NCBI RefSeq assembly: GCF_900105715.1
Contig: NZ_FNRY01000001.1
Coordinates: 1,674,001-1,738,000, forward strand
DNA length: 64,000 bases
Reading direction: 5' to 3'
DNA from: Paramicrobacterium humi
GTDB taxonomy: Bacteria > Actinomycetota > Actinomycetes > Actinomycetales > Microbacteriaceae
The notes under the pieces were generated by a model, which saw only the letters and a program-made list of their open reading frames with translations, made no database searches and was not told the DNA's origin. Positions 52,234 through 61,334 of the stretch are shown here, piece after piece. The position numbers and the translations under genes are program-made. The stretch's first letter is position 1. Every line of letters starts with the position of its first letter.

Positions 52234-53409
52234 TCAGTCGGGTGGCGGAAGCTCGATCGCGTCCCGGATGCTGCGGCCCATCGCGAGCCGCGTGAGGGCG
52301 GGAAGAGCCATGGCACGCACCATGGTGTTGCGCAGCAGCAGTTGCGCACGGTTCGCCGGTGCGAAGGCGACACCGAGGCTGACCGCGGCCTTCTGCTTTC
52401 GTCGTATCGCGGGTGCCAGGGCCTGCTCGTAGTCCGCAAACGCTGCCGCGTGATCACCGCCCGCCTGCCGCAGCCGATCAGCGAGCACGTACGCCTCCAC
52501 CATCGCGAGAGCAGAGCCCTGCCCCGCGAGCAGTGAGGGGGAGGCGGCGGCATCCCCGACGAGCGCGACCCGGCCGCTCGTCCAGGTCGGCATCCGAATC
52601 TGGCTCGCCCGGTCGAGATAGAACGAGCGCGCGGTGGGCATGGCGTCGAGGATCGCCGGCACCTCCCACCCGCACCCGGCGAGACGGCGACGCAGCAGCT
52701 CCTGTTGCGCGTCGACGTCGCCGAGCGGAACGGGCTCGTCGTCACGGAATGTGAACAGCGCCATCGTGACATCCCCGGGAAGCGAGAGACGCGTGAGCTG
52801 CATTCCCACCTCCGTGTACATCATGGCGACGAGATCATCTCGCGGCCGGTAGCCCTCGAGCTCGAGTGCGGCAACTGTGATGCCAAGGTCCTTCTCGAAT
52901 CCGGACTCGGGACCGAACGCGAGTTCCCGCACCCGGGAGTGCAGACCGTCCGCGCCCACGACGAGATCGACGTCGTGGTGGGCGCCGCTCTCGAGCGTCA
53001 CGTGAACCTTGTCGCCGTCGTCATCGAGCTCTGCGACGGTGTCGCCGAAGACCGTCTCCACTTCGCCGTCGAGAGCGGCGTAGATCGTGGCCGCGAGCGC
53101 CGACCGCGCGATGCTCACGTAGCGGTCGCCACCGTCGGGGAAGAACCGCAGCGCATCCAGCGAGGCGATCTGGTGGCCGTCCGAGGCGACCTGACGCACC
53201 TCGCGAAAGCGGATGCCCTGCTTCAACAAGGTGGGAACGATGCCCATGCGACCGGCAACGTCAAAGCCCGCGCCCCAGAAGTCCACGAGGTAGCCGCCCG
53301 TGCGGAGCCCGGGAGACTGCTCAACGAGAAGAGGCACATGGCCAGCGCGACGCAGCCAATACGCGAGCGTCGGACCCGCGATGCCAGCGCCGACAATGAG
53401 AACCCGCAT
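52234..53409 (-). CDS. FAD-dependent monooxygenase (PheA/TetX-like)
   Basis: This 391-residue flavoprotein hydroxylase has the N-terminal FAD motif VLIVGAGIAGPTLAYWLRRAG, the DG motif VVGADGLHSRVRE and the GD motif RVALVGDAAASPSLLAGQG. These three define class A NAD(P)H-dependent aromatic/antibiotic hydroxylases. The ATG at 53409 removes an implausible N-terminal extension. It is divergent from clpB; the 183-bp region between holds the HAIR site. The substrate is unknown; TetX-like tetracycline modification cannot be claimed. Confidence 0.88.
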   Translation of the reverse strand: MRVLIVGAGIAGPTLAYWLRRAGHVPLLVEQSPGLRTGGYLVDFWGAGFDVAGRMGIVPTLLKQGIRFREVRQVASDGHQIASLDALRFFPDGGDRYVSIARSALAATIYAALDGEVETVFGDTVAELDDDGDKVHVTLESGAHHDVDLVVGADGLHSRVRELAFGPESGFEKDLGITVAALELEGYRPRDDLVAMMYTEVGMQLTRLSLPGDVTMALFTFRDDEPVPLGDVDAQQELLRRRLAGCGWEVPAILDAMPTARSFYLDRASQIRMPTWTSGRVALVGDAAASPSLLAGQGSALAMVEAYVLADRLRQAGGDHAAAFADYEQALAPAIRRKQKAAVSLGVAFAPANRAQLLLRNTMVRAMALPALTRLAMGRSIRDAIELPPPD

Positions 53410-53533
53410 GGTGTCACCGCCCCTCGACGGCAGTGTGAACTGTTCTCTTACGGTCCCACGCGCGCGATCATGGGACAAGGGACGGAGCGCAATCTCCGGC
53501 GCCGTGTGGTGGAATAACTCGGCCCGCAGTAAA

Positions 53534-53554
53534 GTTGAGTTAAGCAGACTCAAG
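53534..53554. promoter_or_regulatory. HAIR operator upstream of clpB
   Basis: GTTGAGT (53534-53540), a 7-base spacer and ACTCAAG (53548-53554) form the HspR box, with arms identical to the dnaK site at 30111-30131. A TAAAGT at 53530-53535 could be the -10 box. HspR from the dnaK operon should repress this gene. Confidence 0.92.
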
Positions 53555-53592
53555 TTTGAAGCGGCCGCGTTTCGTCAGCAGGAAGGACACAG

Positions 53593-55743
53593 ATGGCCAA
53601 CATGCAGGGCGCGCCCTCCACGCAGGAGGACGCCAAGAGCGCTCTCGAACAGTTCGGAGTGAACCTGACCGAGATCGCCAAACAGGGAAAGCTCGATCCC
53701 GTGATCGGGAGGGACGCTGAGATCCGTCGCGTCAGCCAGGTGCTCACGCGCCGCACGAAGAACAACCCCGTGCTCATCGGCGAGCCCGGCGTCGGCAAGA
53801 CCGCCGTCGTCGAGGGCCTCGCTCAGCGCATCGTCGCGGGCGACGTGCCGGAGTCACTCAAGGACAAGCAGCTCGTCTCGCTCGATATCTCCGCGCTCGT
53901 CGCGGGCGCCATGTACCGTGGCCAGTTCGAGGAGCGACTCAAGAGCGTGCTCAAGGAGATCAACGACGCCGAGGGCGAGATCATCACCTTCGTCGACGAG
54001 CTTCACCTGCTCATGGGCGCCGGCGGGGGAGAGGGCTCCGTCGCGGCATCCAACATGCTCAAGCCCATGCTCGCGCGCGGTGAGCTTCACCTGATCGGCG
54101 CGACCACTCTCGACGAATACCGTGAGTACATCGAGAAGGATGCTGCGCTCGAACGCCGCTTCCAGCAGGTGTACGTCGGCGAGCCGAGCGTCGAGGACAC
54201 CGTCGCGATCCTCCGCGGACTCAAGGGGCGCTACGAGGCGCACCACGGAGTGACGATCACGGATGCCGCGCTCGTCGCCGCGGCCACGCTCAGCAACCGC
54301 TACATCACGGCACGGCAGCTGCCTGACAAGGCCATCGACCTGATCGACGAGGCCATGAGCCGGCTCAAGATGGAGATCGACTCCTCGCCCGTCGAGATCG
54401 ACGAGCTCAAGCGCCAGGTCGACCGCATGAAGATCGAGGAACTCGCCCTCAAGAAGGAGAAGGACGACGCCTCGAAGGAGCGGCTCGAGAAGCTGCAGGA
54501 GGATCTCGCCGAGCGCCAGCAGGAGCTGTCGGTACTCGAGGAGCGCTGGGCGCGCGAGCGTGCCGGCCTCACACGGGTCGGCGACCTGAAGAAGCAGCTC
54601 GACGAGGCGAAGACCGCTCGCGACCGGGCGATGCGCGAGGCGAACTACGCCGAAGCGTCGAAGCTCGAGTACACGACGATCAAGGACCTCACCGAGCAGC
54701 TCGAGCGCGCCGAGAACGAAGACGGACCGACCGAGCCCCGCATGGTCAACGAGCAGGTCACGGAAGACGACATCGCCGCCGTGATCGCGGCGTGGACCGG
54801 CATTCCCGTCGGCCGGCTCATGCAGGGCGAGACCGAGAAGCTGCTGCACCTCGAATCCGAGCTCGGCAAGCGCCTCATCGGCCAGAAGCGCGCGGTCACG
54901 GCCGTCGCGGACGCCGTGCGGCGCACGCGCGCGGGCATCTCCGACCCCGACCGGCCCACCGGCTCGTTCATGTTCCTCGGACCAACCGGCGTCGGAAAGA
55001 CCGAGCTTGCGAAGGCCCTCGCCGAGTTCCTCTTCGACGACGAGAAGGCCATGATCCGCATCGACATGTCGGAGTACGGCGAGAAGCACACCGTGTCGCG
55101 GTTGGTCGGCGCCCCTCCCGGGTACATCGGCTACGAGCAGGGCGGTCAGCTGACCGAAGCCGTGCGGCGTCGCCCCTACTCGGTGATCCTGCTCGACGAG
55201 ATCGAGAAGGCTCACCCCGAGGTGTTCGACATCCTGCTGCAGGTGCTCGACGACGGACGCCTCACCGACGGGCAGGGCCGCACGGTCGACTTCCGCAACA
55301 CGATCCTGATCCTGACCTCGAACCTCGGCTCACAGTTCCTCGTGGATCCCGAGATGAGCTGGGAGGAGAAGGAGCAGGCCGTGCAGGACCTCGTGCGCCA
55401 GGCCTTCAAGCCCGAGTTCGTGAACCGTCTCGATGACATCGTCGTGTTCTCTGCGCTCAGCCAGGAGGAGCTCGGCGAGATCGTCGAACTGTACATCGAC
55501 CGGCTGCAGCGGCGCCTGGGCGAACGTCGACTCGAGCTCGCCGTCACGCCCGACGCCCGCTCGTGGCTCGCCGACCGCGGCTACGACCCCGTCTACGGTG
55601 CGCGGCCGCTGCGTCGCCTGATGCAGAAGGAGATCGACGACCGGCTCGCGACGGCGCTGCTCGCCGGTCACATCCACGACGGAGACACCGTCCGGGTCGA
55701 TCTCGACCAGGCAGCCGACCAGCTCACCGTCGCCTCGGTCTAG
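53593..55743 (+). CDS. clpB: ClpB-type AAA+ disaggregase lacking the N-domain
   Basis: This 716-residue Hsp100 has Walker A GEPGVGKT at 63-70 in AAA-1 and GPTGVGKT near 463 in AAA-2. A coiled-coil M-domain lies between (about 270-390, including [20 protein letters not shown]). AAA-2 ends in the [19 protein letters not shown]-domain. Canonical ClpB has about 860 residues and an N-terminal Clp_N pair of repeats; here AAA-1 starts almost at once. I see no ClpP-docking loop. It resolves aggregates with DnaK. Ribosome site AGGAAGGA precedes the ATG. A terminator follows directly. Confidence 0.93.
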   Translation: MANMQGAPSTQEDAKSALEQFGVNLTEIAKQGKLDPVIGRDAEIRRVSQVLTRRTKNNPVLIGEPGVGKTAVVEGLAQRIVAGDVPESLKDKQLVSLDISALVAGAMYRGQFEERLKSVLKEINDAEGEIITFVDELHLLMGAGGGEGSVAASNMLKPMLARGELHLIGATTLDEYREYIEKDAALERRFQQVYVGEPSVEDTVAILRGLKGRYEAHHGVTITDAALVAAATLSNRYITARQLPDKAIDLIDEAMSRLKMEIDSSPVEIDELKRQVDRMKIEELALKKEKDDASKERLEKLQEDLAERQQELSVLEERWARERAGLTRVGDLKKQLDEAKTARDRAMREANYAEASKLEYTTIKDLTEQLERAENEDGPTEPRMVNEQVTEDDIAAVIAAWTGIPVGRLMQGETEKLLHLESELGKRLIGQKRAVTAVADAVRRTRAGISDPDRPTGSFMFLGPTGVGKTELAKALAEFLFDDEKAMIRIDMSEYGEKHTVSRLVGAPPGYIGYEQGGQLTEAVRRRPYSVILLDEIEKAHPEVFDILLQVLDDGRLTDGQGRTVDFRNTILILTSNLGSQFLVDPEMSWEEKEQAVQDLVRQAFKPEFVNRLDDIVVFSALSQEELGEIVELYIDRLQRRLGERRLELAVTPDARSWLADRGYDPVYGARPLRRLMQKEIDDRLATALLAGHIHDGDTVRVDLDQAADQLTVASV

Positions 55744-55752
55744 CCCACGAAT

Positions 55753-55781
55753 CGGCGCCTCCCCCGCGCGGGGAGGCGCCG
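55753..55781 (+). terminator. Intrinsic terminator after clpB
   Basis: A 12-bp perfect GC-rich stem (55753-55764 with 55770-55781) closes a 5-base loop and is followed by TTT. It begins ten bases after the clpB stop and separates clpB from the alcohol dehydrogenase gene. Confidence 0.85.
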
Positions 55782-55854
55782 TTTCGCGCTCGTCATCGCG
55801 ACCTGGAGCTACGCTGCTCGGCGCCTGCGCTTCGCACAGGCGTAGGCTCGCAGC

Positions 55855-56904
55855 ATGCGCGCAACAGTGATCTACGGAGAACGTGACGTCCGCCTCGAGG
55901 AAGTTCCCGATCCCGAGATCCATGAGCCCGGCGACGCGATCGTGCGGGTCGTCGCGGCGTGCATCTGCGGGTCCGACCTCTGGCCGTACCGCGGCATCCG
56001 GCCGACGCCGAAGCCGCGCCGAATCGGCCACGAGATGGTCGGCGTCGTGGAGCAGGTGGGTGACGCGGTCTCGCGCGTCTCGGTCGGCGACTTCGTGATC
56101 GCCCCGTTCTACATCTGCGACAACACGTGCGTGAACTGCCGCAATGGCATGACGACCTCGTGCCTGAACGGCCTCGCATGGGGCGGCACGGACGAGACCG
56201 GTGCCCGCATCGACGGCTGCCAGGGCGAGAAGGTCCGTGTCCCGTTCGCCGACGGAACGCTTGTGGCCGTGCCGGGGGAGCCGGATGCCGCCGCGATCCC
56301 GTCGCTGCTCGCGCTCTCCGACGTCTGCGGAACCGGGCACCACGCCGCCGTGTCCGCCGGCGTCGGTCCGGGAGCGAGCGTCGTGGTCGTCGGTGACGGC
56401 GCGGTCGGACTGAGCGCGGTGCTCGCGGCGAAGCGTGTCGGTGCCGAGCGGATCATCGCGATGTCGCGGCACGAGGACCGGCAGGCCCTCGCGTGCGACT
56501 TCGGCGCGACCGACGTCATCGCCGAGCGCGGCGAGGAGGGCGCGGAACGCGTGCGCGAGCTGACCGACGGCATCGGGGCGGATGCCGTGCTCGAGTGCGT
56601 CGGCACGAAGGAGTCCATGGACCAGGCCCTCCGCTCAACGCGACCGGGCGGTCGCGTCGGCTTCGTCGGCGTCCCGGCGGGCGGCCCGGAGCTGCCCATG
56701 CAGACGCTGTTCAGCACGAACATTGGCGTCGCAGGCGGCATGGCGCCCGTGCGCGGCTACATCGAGGACCTGCTTCCCGCGGTCCTCGCCGGCGACTACT
56801 CCGCCGGCCGCGTCTTCGACAGCGAGCTGCCGCTCGACCGGGTGGCCGAGGGCTATGCCGCCATGGACGAGCGGCGTGCCATCAAGGTGCTGCTGCGCCC
56901 GTGA
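55855..56904 (+). CDS. Zinc-dependent alcohol dehydrogenase (MDR family)
   Basis: This 349-residue medium-chain dehydrogenase has catalytic zinc ligands Cys38 (CICGSD) and His59-Glu60 (GHE). The structural-zinc cluster is CDNTCVNCRNGMTTSC, and the cofactor motif is VVVVGDGAVGLS. Binding-site residues (SRHEDRQALA) suggest NADP preference. It oxidises or reduces an unknown alcohol/aldehyde. It is a single-gene unit after the clpB terminator. Confidence 0.92.
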   Translation: MRATVIYGERDVRLEEVPDPEIHEPGDAIVRVVAACICGSDLWPYRGIRPTPKPRRIGHEMVGVVEQVGDAVSRVSVGDFVIAPFYICDNTCVNCRNGMTTSCLNGLAWGGTDETGARIDGCQGEKVRVPFADGTLVAVPGEPDAAAIPSLLALSDVCGTGHHAAVSAGVGPGASVVVVGDGAVGLSAVLAAKRVGAERIIAMSRHEDRQALACDFGATDVIAERGEEGAERVRELTDGIGADAVLECVGTKESMDQALRSTRPGGRVGFVGVPAGGPELPMQTLFSTNIGVAGGMAPVRGYIEDLLPAVLAGDYSAGRVFDSELPLDRVAEGYAAMDERRAIKVLLRP

Positions 56905-56934
56905 CCGACGGCGACCACGGGCGCAGCGCCGGGC

Positions 56935-57519
56935 TCACGCGTTGACGAGAAGGATCTCGTCGAGCGGCTTGCGCTGACGCGGCGCGATCTCGCGCTCACG
57001 CAGCACGTCGTTCGGCAGCGCATCGGGCGTCGCGAGAACACCGAGCGCCGTCACCGAGACCACTTCGAAGCGCGCGTCGAGAGCGAAGGCTGTGCGCAGC
57101 CCCTCGGGGTCGAAGCCGCCCATCTGGTGCACGTGCAGGCCGTCCTTGTGCGCCTGCAGCGCGAGCGTCGCCGCCGCCTGGCCGAGGTCATACTCGGCCC
57201 AGCGCAGTTGCGTGCCGTCCTCCGTCGCGGTCTCCGCCACGTTCACGATGAGCGCGGCCGCCGAACTGGCCCAGAGCTGGTTGAAGCCGAGGAGGTTCTC
57301 GACGATCGTCGCGTGCTCCGGCGTGCCGCGCCGCGCGACGATGAAGCGCCAGGGCTGCGTGTTGGCTGCCGACGCCGACCAGCGCGCGGCCTCGAGGGCG
57401 CTCGTCAGCTGCGTCTCGGTGATGTCGATCCCGGCGTCGAACGAGCGGGGGCTCCAGCGGCCCGCGATCACTTCGGAGATCGGGCTGCTGGTGACGGCGA
57501 GACGGTCGGTCGGTGTCAT
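56935..57519 (-). CDS. Nitroreductase-family oxidoreductase
   Basis: This 194-residue FMN-dependent protein has RWSPRSFD and AARWSASAANTQPWRFIVARRG (flavin contact and PWR motif), and DLGQAAATLALQAHKDGLHVHQMGGFD. It resembles putative NAD(P)H nitroreductases of the YdjA/malonic-semialdehyde-reductase side. The ATG at 57519 has GAGGAG six bases upstream, so the longer start at 57531 is not used. It is downstream of acs on the same strand with a 55-bp gap. Confidence 0.88.
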   Translation of the reverse strand: MTPTDRLAVTSSPISEVIAGRWSPRSFDAGIDITETQLTSALEAARWSASAANTQPWRFIVARRGTPEHATIVENLLGFNQLWASSAAALIVNVAETATEDGTQLRWAEYDLGQAAATLALQAHKDGLHVHQMGGFDPEGLRTAFALDARFEVVSVTALGVLATPDALPNDVLREREIAPRQRKPLDEILLVNA

Positions 57520-57574
57520 GGGACTCCTCAAGTCGTAGTGATTTCCGAAGCATTCAAACTCATGCAGACCCGAA

Positions 57575-59578
57575 CTATTCCCTCGGTCGGCTGCCGCGGC
57601 CGACGATCTGCTCGATGAGCTGCGGCACCGTTTCGTCCTGCAGGCTCGTGGTGTCGCCGAGCGGGCGGCCCTCGCGGATGTCGACGAGCAGGCGCCGCAT
57701 GATCTTTCCCGAGCGGGTCTTCGGCAGGTCGGGAACGACGATCACGTCGCGCGGCTTGGCGATCGGCCCGATCTGCTGTGCCACGTGCGCGCGCAGCTCC
57801 GGCGTCAGCTCCGCGGATGCTGCGGCGTCGACCGGAACGACGAAGGCGGCGACGGCCTGCCCGGTCACGGCATCCGACACCCCAACGACGCCGGCCTCGG
57901 CCACGGCCGGGTGCGCGACGAGCGCCGACTCGATCTCGATCGTCGAGAGCCGGTGCCCGGAGACGTTGATGACGTCGTCGACGCGGCCGAGCACCCAGAT
58001 GTCGCCCTCGTCGTCCCACTTGGCACCGTCGCCCGAGAAGAACCAGCCCTGCCGCCAGTACGTGCTCCAGTAGGAGTCGCGGTAGCGCTCGGGGTCGCCC
58101 CACACGGTGCGGGCGAGGCCGGGGCCCGGCCGCTCGACGACGAGGTAGCCGCCGGAGCCGTAGGGCACGTTCGCGCCGTGCTCGTCGACGATGCGGGTCG
58201 ACAGCCCGGGCAGCGCGCGCGTGGCCGAGCCGGGCTTGAGCGTGGACGCGCCGGGCAGCGGCGCCATGACGGCGGCCCCGGTCTCGGACTGCCACCAGGT
58301 GTCGATGATGGGGCACTGCCCGCGTCCGAGCTTCTCGTGGAACCACACCCACGCCTCAGGGTTGATCGCCTCGCCGACGGTCCCCAGCACCCGGATCGAC
58401 GAAAGGTCGTACTCGGCGGGCGCGCCGTCGGGGAACCAGCTCATGAGCGTGCGGATGAGCGTGGGCGCCGTGTAGTAGGTGGTGACTCCATACCGCTCGA
58501 TGATCTCGAAGTGCCTGGCTGTGTGCGGTGTGTTGGGCGTGCCTTCGTAGATGACTTGCGTGAGGCCGTTCGAGAGCGGCCCGTAGATCTCGTAGGTGTG
58601 CGCGGTGACCCAGGCGAGGTCGGCGGTGCACCAGTGCACGTCGTCGGGCTTCGCATCGAAGATCGCCCAGTGCGTCCAGTTCGCCTGCACGAGGTAGCCG
58701 CCCGCCGTGTGCACGAGACCCTTCGGCTTCCCCGTCGTGCCCGACGTGTACATGATGAACAGTGGCGTCTCGGCGTCGAACGCCTCGGGTTCGTGATGAT
58801 CGGATGCTGCGGCCGTGAGCTCGTGCCACCAGAGGTCCCGACCGTCCGTCCACGGGATGTCGGGCGTCTGCCCTCCCGTGCGGCGCACGACGAGGACGTG
58901 CTCGATCGCAGGAGCGTCGGCGACGGCGGCATCCGCGTTCGCCTTGACGGGCACGGCGGCTCCGCGGCGGTACTGGCCGTCGCTCGTGATGAGCAGCTTC
59001 GCTCCGGTGTCCTCGACGCGGAACTTGAGCGCTTCGGTGCTGAAGCCGCCGAAGACGAGCGAGTGGACGGCGCCGATGCGGGCGATCGCGAGCGTCGCGA
59101 TGATCGTCTCGGGAATCACGGGAAGGTAGACGACGACGCGGTCGCCCTTCTCGACGCCGAGGGTCGTGAGCGCGTTCGCGGCGCGCGCGACCTCCCGCTG
59201 CAGCTCGGCGTAGGTGATGGCGCGGCGATCGCCCGGTTCGCCCTCGAAATACAGGGCCACCTTGTCGCCGTTTCCCGCCGTGACGTGCCGGTCGACGCAG
59301 TTGACGGCGACGTTGAGCGTTCCTCCCGCGAACCACTCGGCCTTGGGCACGGTGAGGCTGCCGTCCTCACGCTCGCGGACGGGCTCCCATCTGTGCGCGG
59401 TGTGCCATGGTGTCGCCCACTCGAGCCGGCGGGCGGCGTCTTCCCAGAACGCGTTCGGGTCGGCATCCGCCCTCGCCCACTCGTCCGCGCCGACGTTGGC
59501 CTGGTCGGCGAACGCGGGCGGCGCGGGGTAGCGGCGCGTCTCGGGGAGCAGGGCGGAGATCGTGGGAAGGGCGGGCAT
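57575..59578 (-). CDS. acs: Acetyl-CoA synthetase
   Basis: This 667-residue AMP-forming ligase converts acetate, ATP and CoA to acetyl-CoA. Motifs seen are LFIMYTSGTTGKPKGLVHT (AMP/phosphate loop), DTWWQSETG, GYLVVERPGPG, VLGRVDDVINVSGHRL and the C-terminal PKTRSGKIMRR with the lysine that is regulated by acetylation in Acs. Length is that of Acs rather than of shorter acyl-CoA ligases. It is likely monocistronic or cotranscribed with the nitroreductase. Confidence 0.96.
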   Translation of the reverse strand: MPALPTISALLPETRRYPAPPAFADQANVGADEWARADADPNAFWEDAARRLEWATPWHTAHRWEPVREREDGSLTVPKAEWFAGGTLNVAVNCVDRHVTAGNGDKVALYFEGEPGDRRAITYAELQREVARAANALTTLGVEKGDRVVVYLPVIPETIIATLAIARIGAVHSLVFGGFSTEALKFRVEDTGAKLLITSDGQYRRGAAVPVKANADAAVADAPAIEHVLVVRRTGGQTPDIPWTDGRDLWWHELTAAASDHHEPEAFDAETPLFIMYTSGTTGKPKGLVHTAGGYLVQANWTHWAIFDAKPDDVHWCTADLAWVTAHTYEIYGPLSNGLTQVIYEGTPNTPHTARHFEIIERYGVTTYYTAPTLIRTLMSWFPDGAPAEYDLSSIRVLGTVGEAINPEAWVWFHEKLGRGQCPIIDTWWQSETGAAVMAPLPGASTLKPGSATRALPGLSTRIVDEHGANVPYGSGGYLVVERPGPGLARTVWGDPERYRDSYWSTYWRQGWFFSGDGAKWDDEGDIWVLGRVDDVINVSGHRLSTIEIESALVAHPAVAEAGVVGVSDAVTGQAVAAFVVPVDAAASAELTPELRAHVAQQIGPIAKPRDVIVVPDLPKTRSGKIMRRLLVDIREGRPLGDTTSLQDETVPQLIEQIVGRGSRPRE

Positions 59579-59646
59579 GCTCCGACGGTAGGCCGCGCCG
59601 GGCGCCGCGGGAAATCAGGCGGAAACGGTCTGTAACATCACACCGC

Positions 59647-60018
59647 TCAGCCGCCCATGAGCGGCATCGGCATCCCGATGGTGACGAACACCGAGCCCGC
59701 GCCGTAGCCCGCGGCGCAGATGAGCAGGCCCACGACGGGAACCCACCACGCCATCCGTCCGGTGACGAGTCGTCGGATGGTCCACACGGTGAACACGACG
59801 ACGGCGGCGATCGGGACCCACAGCGCGATGCCCGTGCCGAGGCCGATGAGGGCGAAATTGCAGTAGCGGCCGACCTCGATGCAGGGGATCGTGGACAGGC
59901 CGAGCATACTGCCGACGAGAAGGGTCAGCCCCACCGACATCGCGAGAAGCACCTGCAGGATGATCGACGCGACGATGTCCCATTCGGGACGCGCGGTCGT
60001 CGAAGTCCTGCGGAGCAT
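59647..60018 (-). CDS. Small multi-pass membrane protein
   Basis: This 123-residue protein has three or four hydrophobic segments (about 15-40, 52-78, 90-112) with two cysteines (CIEVGRYC). There is no catalytic motif. The end is GMPMPLMGG. Function and family are not recognised. It lies 68 bp upstream of acs on the same strand; cotranscription is possible. The 119-bp gap before the LacI gene shows nothing notable. Confidence 0.68.
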   Translation of the reverse strand: MLRRTSTTARPEWDIVASIILQVLLAMSVGLTLLVGSMLGLSTIPCIEVGRYCNFALIGLGTGIALWVPIAAVVVFTVWTIRRLVTGRMAWWVPVVGLLICAAGYGAGSVFVTIGMPMPLMGG

Positions 60019-60137
60019 GGCGCCAGTATGTCACCGCAAACTGGGCGAAACCGGAGGGTGTCGCCGGGAAGCCCGAGGGCACAGCCGCGCCACGAATCGG
60101 TAGCGGCGTCGACATGCGCACAGCGAGGCTCAGCCGT

Positions 60138-61184
60138 TCAGACCGGGGCCGGCTCGGTCGCAGCGGCGGCGGGGGCGACCGAGCCTCTTCGGATGAGTGG
60201 CATAGGGACGAGCCGATGCGCAAGCTCTGTCTTTCCGAGGACCATCTCCACGCCGAGGCTCGCCATTTGCTCATACGGGAGGCGACACGTGGTGAGGCCC
60301 GGTCGAAGGTAGCTAGCAAGCTCATCGTCGTCAAAGGAGATGACGGAGATGTCGTCGGGCACCCGCCGGCCCAGCTCCGTCAGCGCCTGATAAGCGCCGA
60401 ATGCGACGTTGTCGTTTCCCGCAAGGATCGCCGTGAGATCCGGGTTACTCCGTAGCATGGTTATCGCTGCCGAGTATCCAATTGCGGGACTCCAATCCTC
60501 GAGATCCACGCGGACCGGCGTAATGCCTGCCGCATCGAGAGCGTCGTCGATTCCCCGGAATCGCACACCGATAGTGGCCGTTTTTCGCGGATCGACCACG
60601 ATTCGCGGAAGATCCCCGATGATGCCGATTCGGGAGTGTCCTTGACCGATGAGCTCCCTGGCCACGGAACGACCAGCCTCGTACTCGTCAGGAAGGATGC
60701 TCGGAACCTCGTCTGGGGTCCGACCGTTCACGATCACGACGGGTGTCTTCCTGTCGGGGAGGGGGATGTCGATGACGCGCGCACCCATGAGGCCGACCAG
60801 GATGCCGTCGACATTGCGATCCCGCATGGCGTCCATCGCCGTGCCGAGGTCCTCCATGTGCCGGGCTGTCTCCGCGATGAGCACCGTGTGGTCGAGTTCC
60901 TTCGCGGTGCCGAGCACCCCGCGGATCATCCCGGACGCGTAGCGAGTGATCGTCACCTCATCTGAGATGAATCCGATCGTTTTGGTCTTCCCGAGGCGCA
61001 GGCTTTGCGCGGCTGGGTTCGGCTTATAGCCCAATTCGGCAGCCGCGGTGCGAATGCGGGCGGCGGCCTCATCAGAGAGGCGCGAGCCCGGGCGCTCGTT
61101 CAAGACGAGGCTGACGGCTGTCTTCGATAATCCGGATCGCTCGGCGACATCCGCCAGTGTCGGACGCTTTCCCGTCGGCCCCAT
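60138..61184 (-). CDS. LacI-family transcriptional regulator
   Basis: This 348-residue repressor has an N-terminal LacI helix-turn-helix (TLADVAERSGLSKTAVSLVLN) with the hinge LGYKPNPAAQSLRLGKT. The type-1 sugar-binding core ends CRLPYEQMASLGVEMVLGK. It is divergent from the MalE-type operon, and two 18-bp operators lie between (61221 and 61275). The protein probably represses both directions until a sugar binds. Codon use here is less GC-biased than elsewhere in the window. Confidence 0.95.
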   Translation of the reverse strand: MGPTGKRPTLADVAERSGLSKTAVSLVLNERPGSRLSDEAAARIRTAAAELGYKPNPAAQSLRLGKTKTIGFISDEVTITRYASGMIRGVLGTAKELDHTVLIAETARHMEDLGTAMDAMRDRNVDGILVGLMGARVIDIPLPDRKTPVVIVNGRTPDEVPSILPDEYEAGRSVARELIGQGHSRIGIIGDLPRIVVDPRKTATIGVRFRGIDDALDAAGITPVRVDLEDWSPAIGYSAAITMLRSNPDLTAILAGNDNVAFGAYQALTELGRRVPDDISVISFDDDELASYLRPGLTTCRLPYEQMASLGVEMVLGKTELAHRLVPMPLIRRGSVAPAAAATEPAPV

Positions 61185-61220
61185 CTTTGCTCCCCTGCTG
61201 TCACTATCGAGACTACCGGT

Positions 61221-61238
61221 GGCTAAATTGATTCAGCA
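61221..61238. promoter_or_regulatory. LacI operator O1
   Basis: GGCTAAATTGATTCAGCA is a near-palindrome matching O2 at 61275 in 15 of 18 positions. It lies just upstream of the -35 box of the binding-protein gene and near the presumed lacI promoter, so it could serve both genes. Confidence 0.8.
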
Positions 61239-61244
61239 AACGTC

Positions 61245-61273
61245 TTGCAGGTCGGTAACGGGGGTGTTATCGT
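61245..61273 (+). promoter_or_regulatory. Promoter of the MalE-type operon
   Basis: TTGCAG (61245-61250) and TATCGT (61268-61273) are separated by 17 bp and flanked by the two LacI operators. This arrangement allows repression by looping or by blocking the polymerase. Confidence 0.65.
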
Positions 61274-61274
61274 C

Positions 61275-61292
61275 TGCTAAATGCATTCAGCA
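61275..61292. promoter_or_regulatory. LacI operator O2
   Basis: TGCTAAATGCATTCAGCA has 8-bp arms with one mismatch around a central GC. It starts directly after the -10 box, covering the expected transcription start. Confidence 0.85.
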
Positions 61293-61334
61293 CTATCGCG
61301 AGTGCATCGGATAGCACAAGAGGAGAAACCTTCA

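Noticed and set aside
52234-53409. TetX tetracycline-inactivating enzyme
   Set aside because: FAD motifs are shared by many class A hydroxylases; no TetX-specific residues can be shown by eye.
53410-53592. Lost N-terminal domain of clpB upstream of the ATG
   Set aside because: The upstream bases hold the HAIR operator and then the divergent monooxygenase gene; no Clp_N-like frame exists there.
53854-55215. A 453-residue open frame opposite clpB
   Set aside because: It is a coding shadow; the plus strand encodes a full AAA+ protein.
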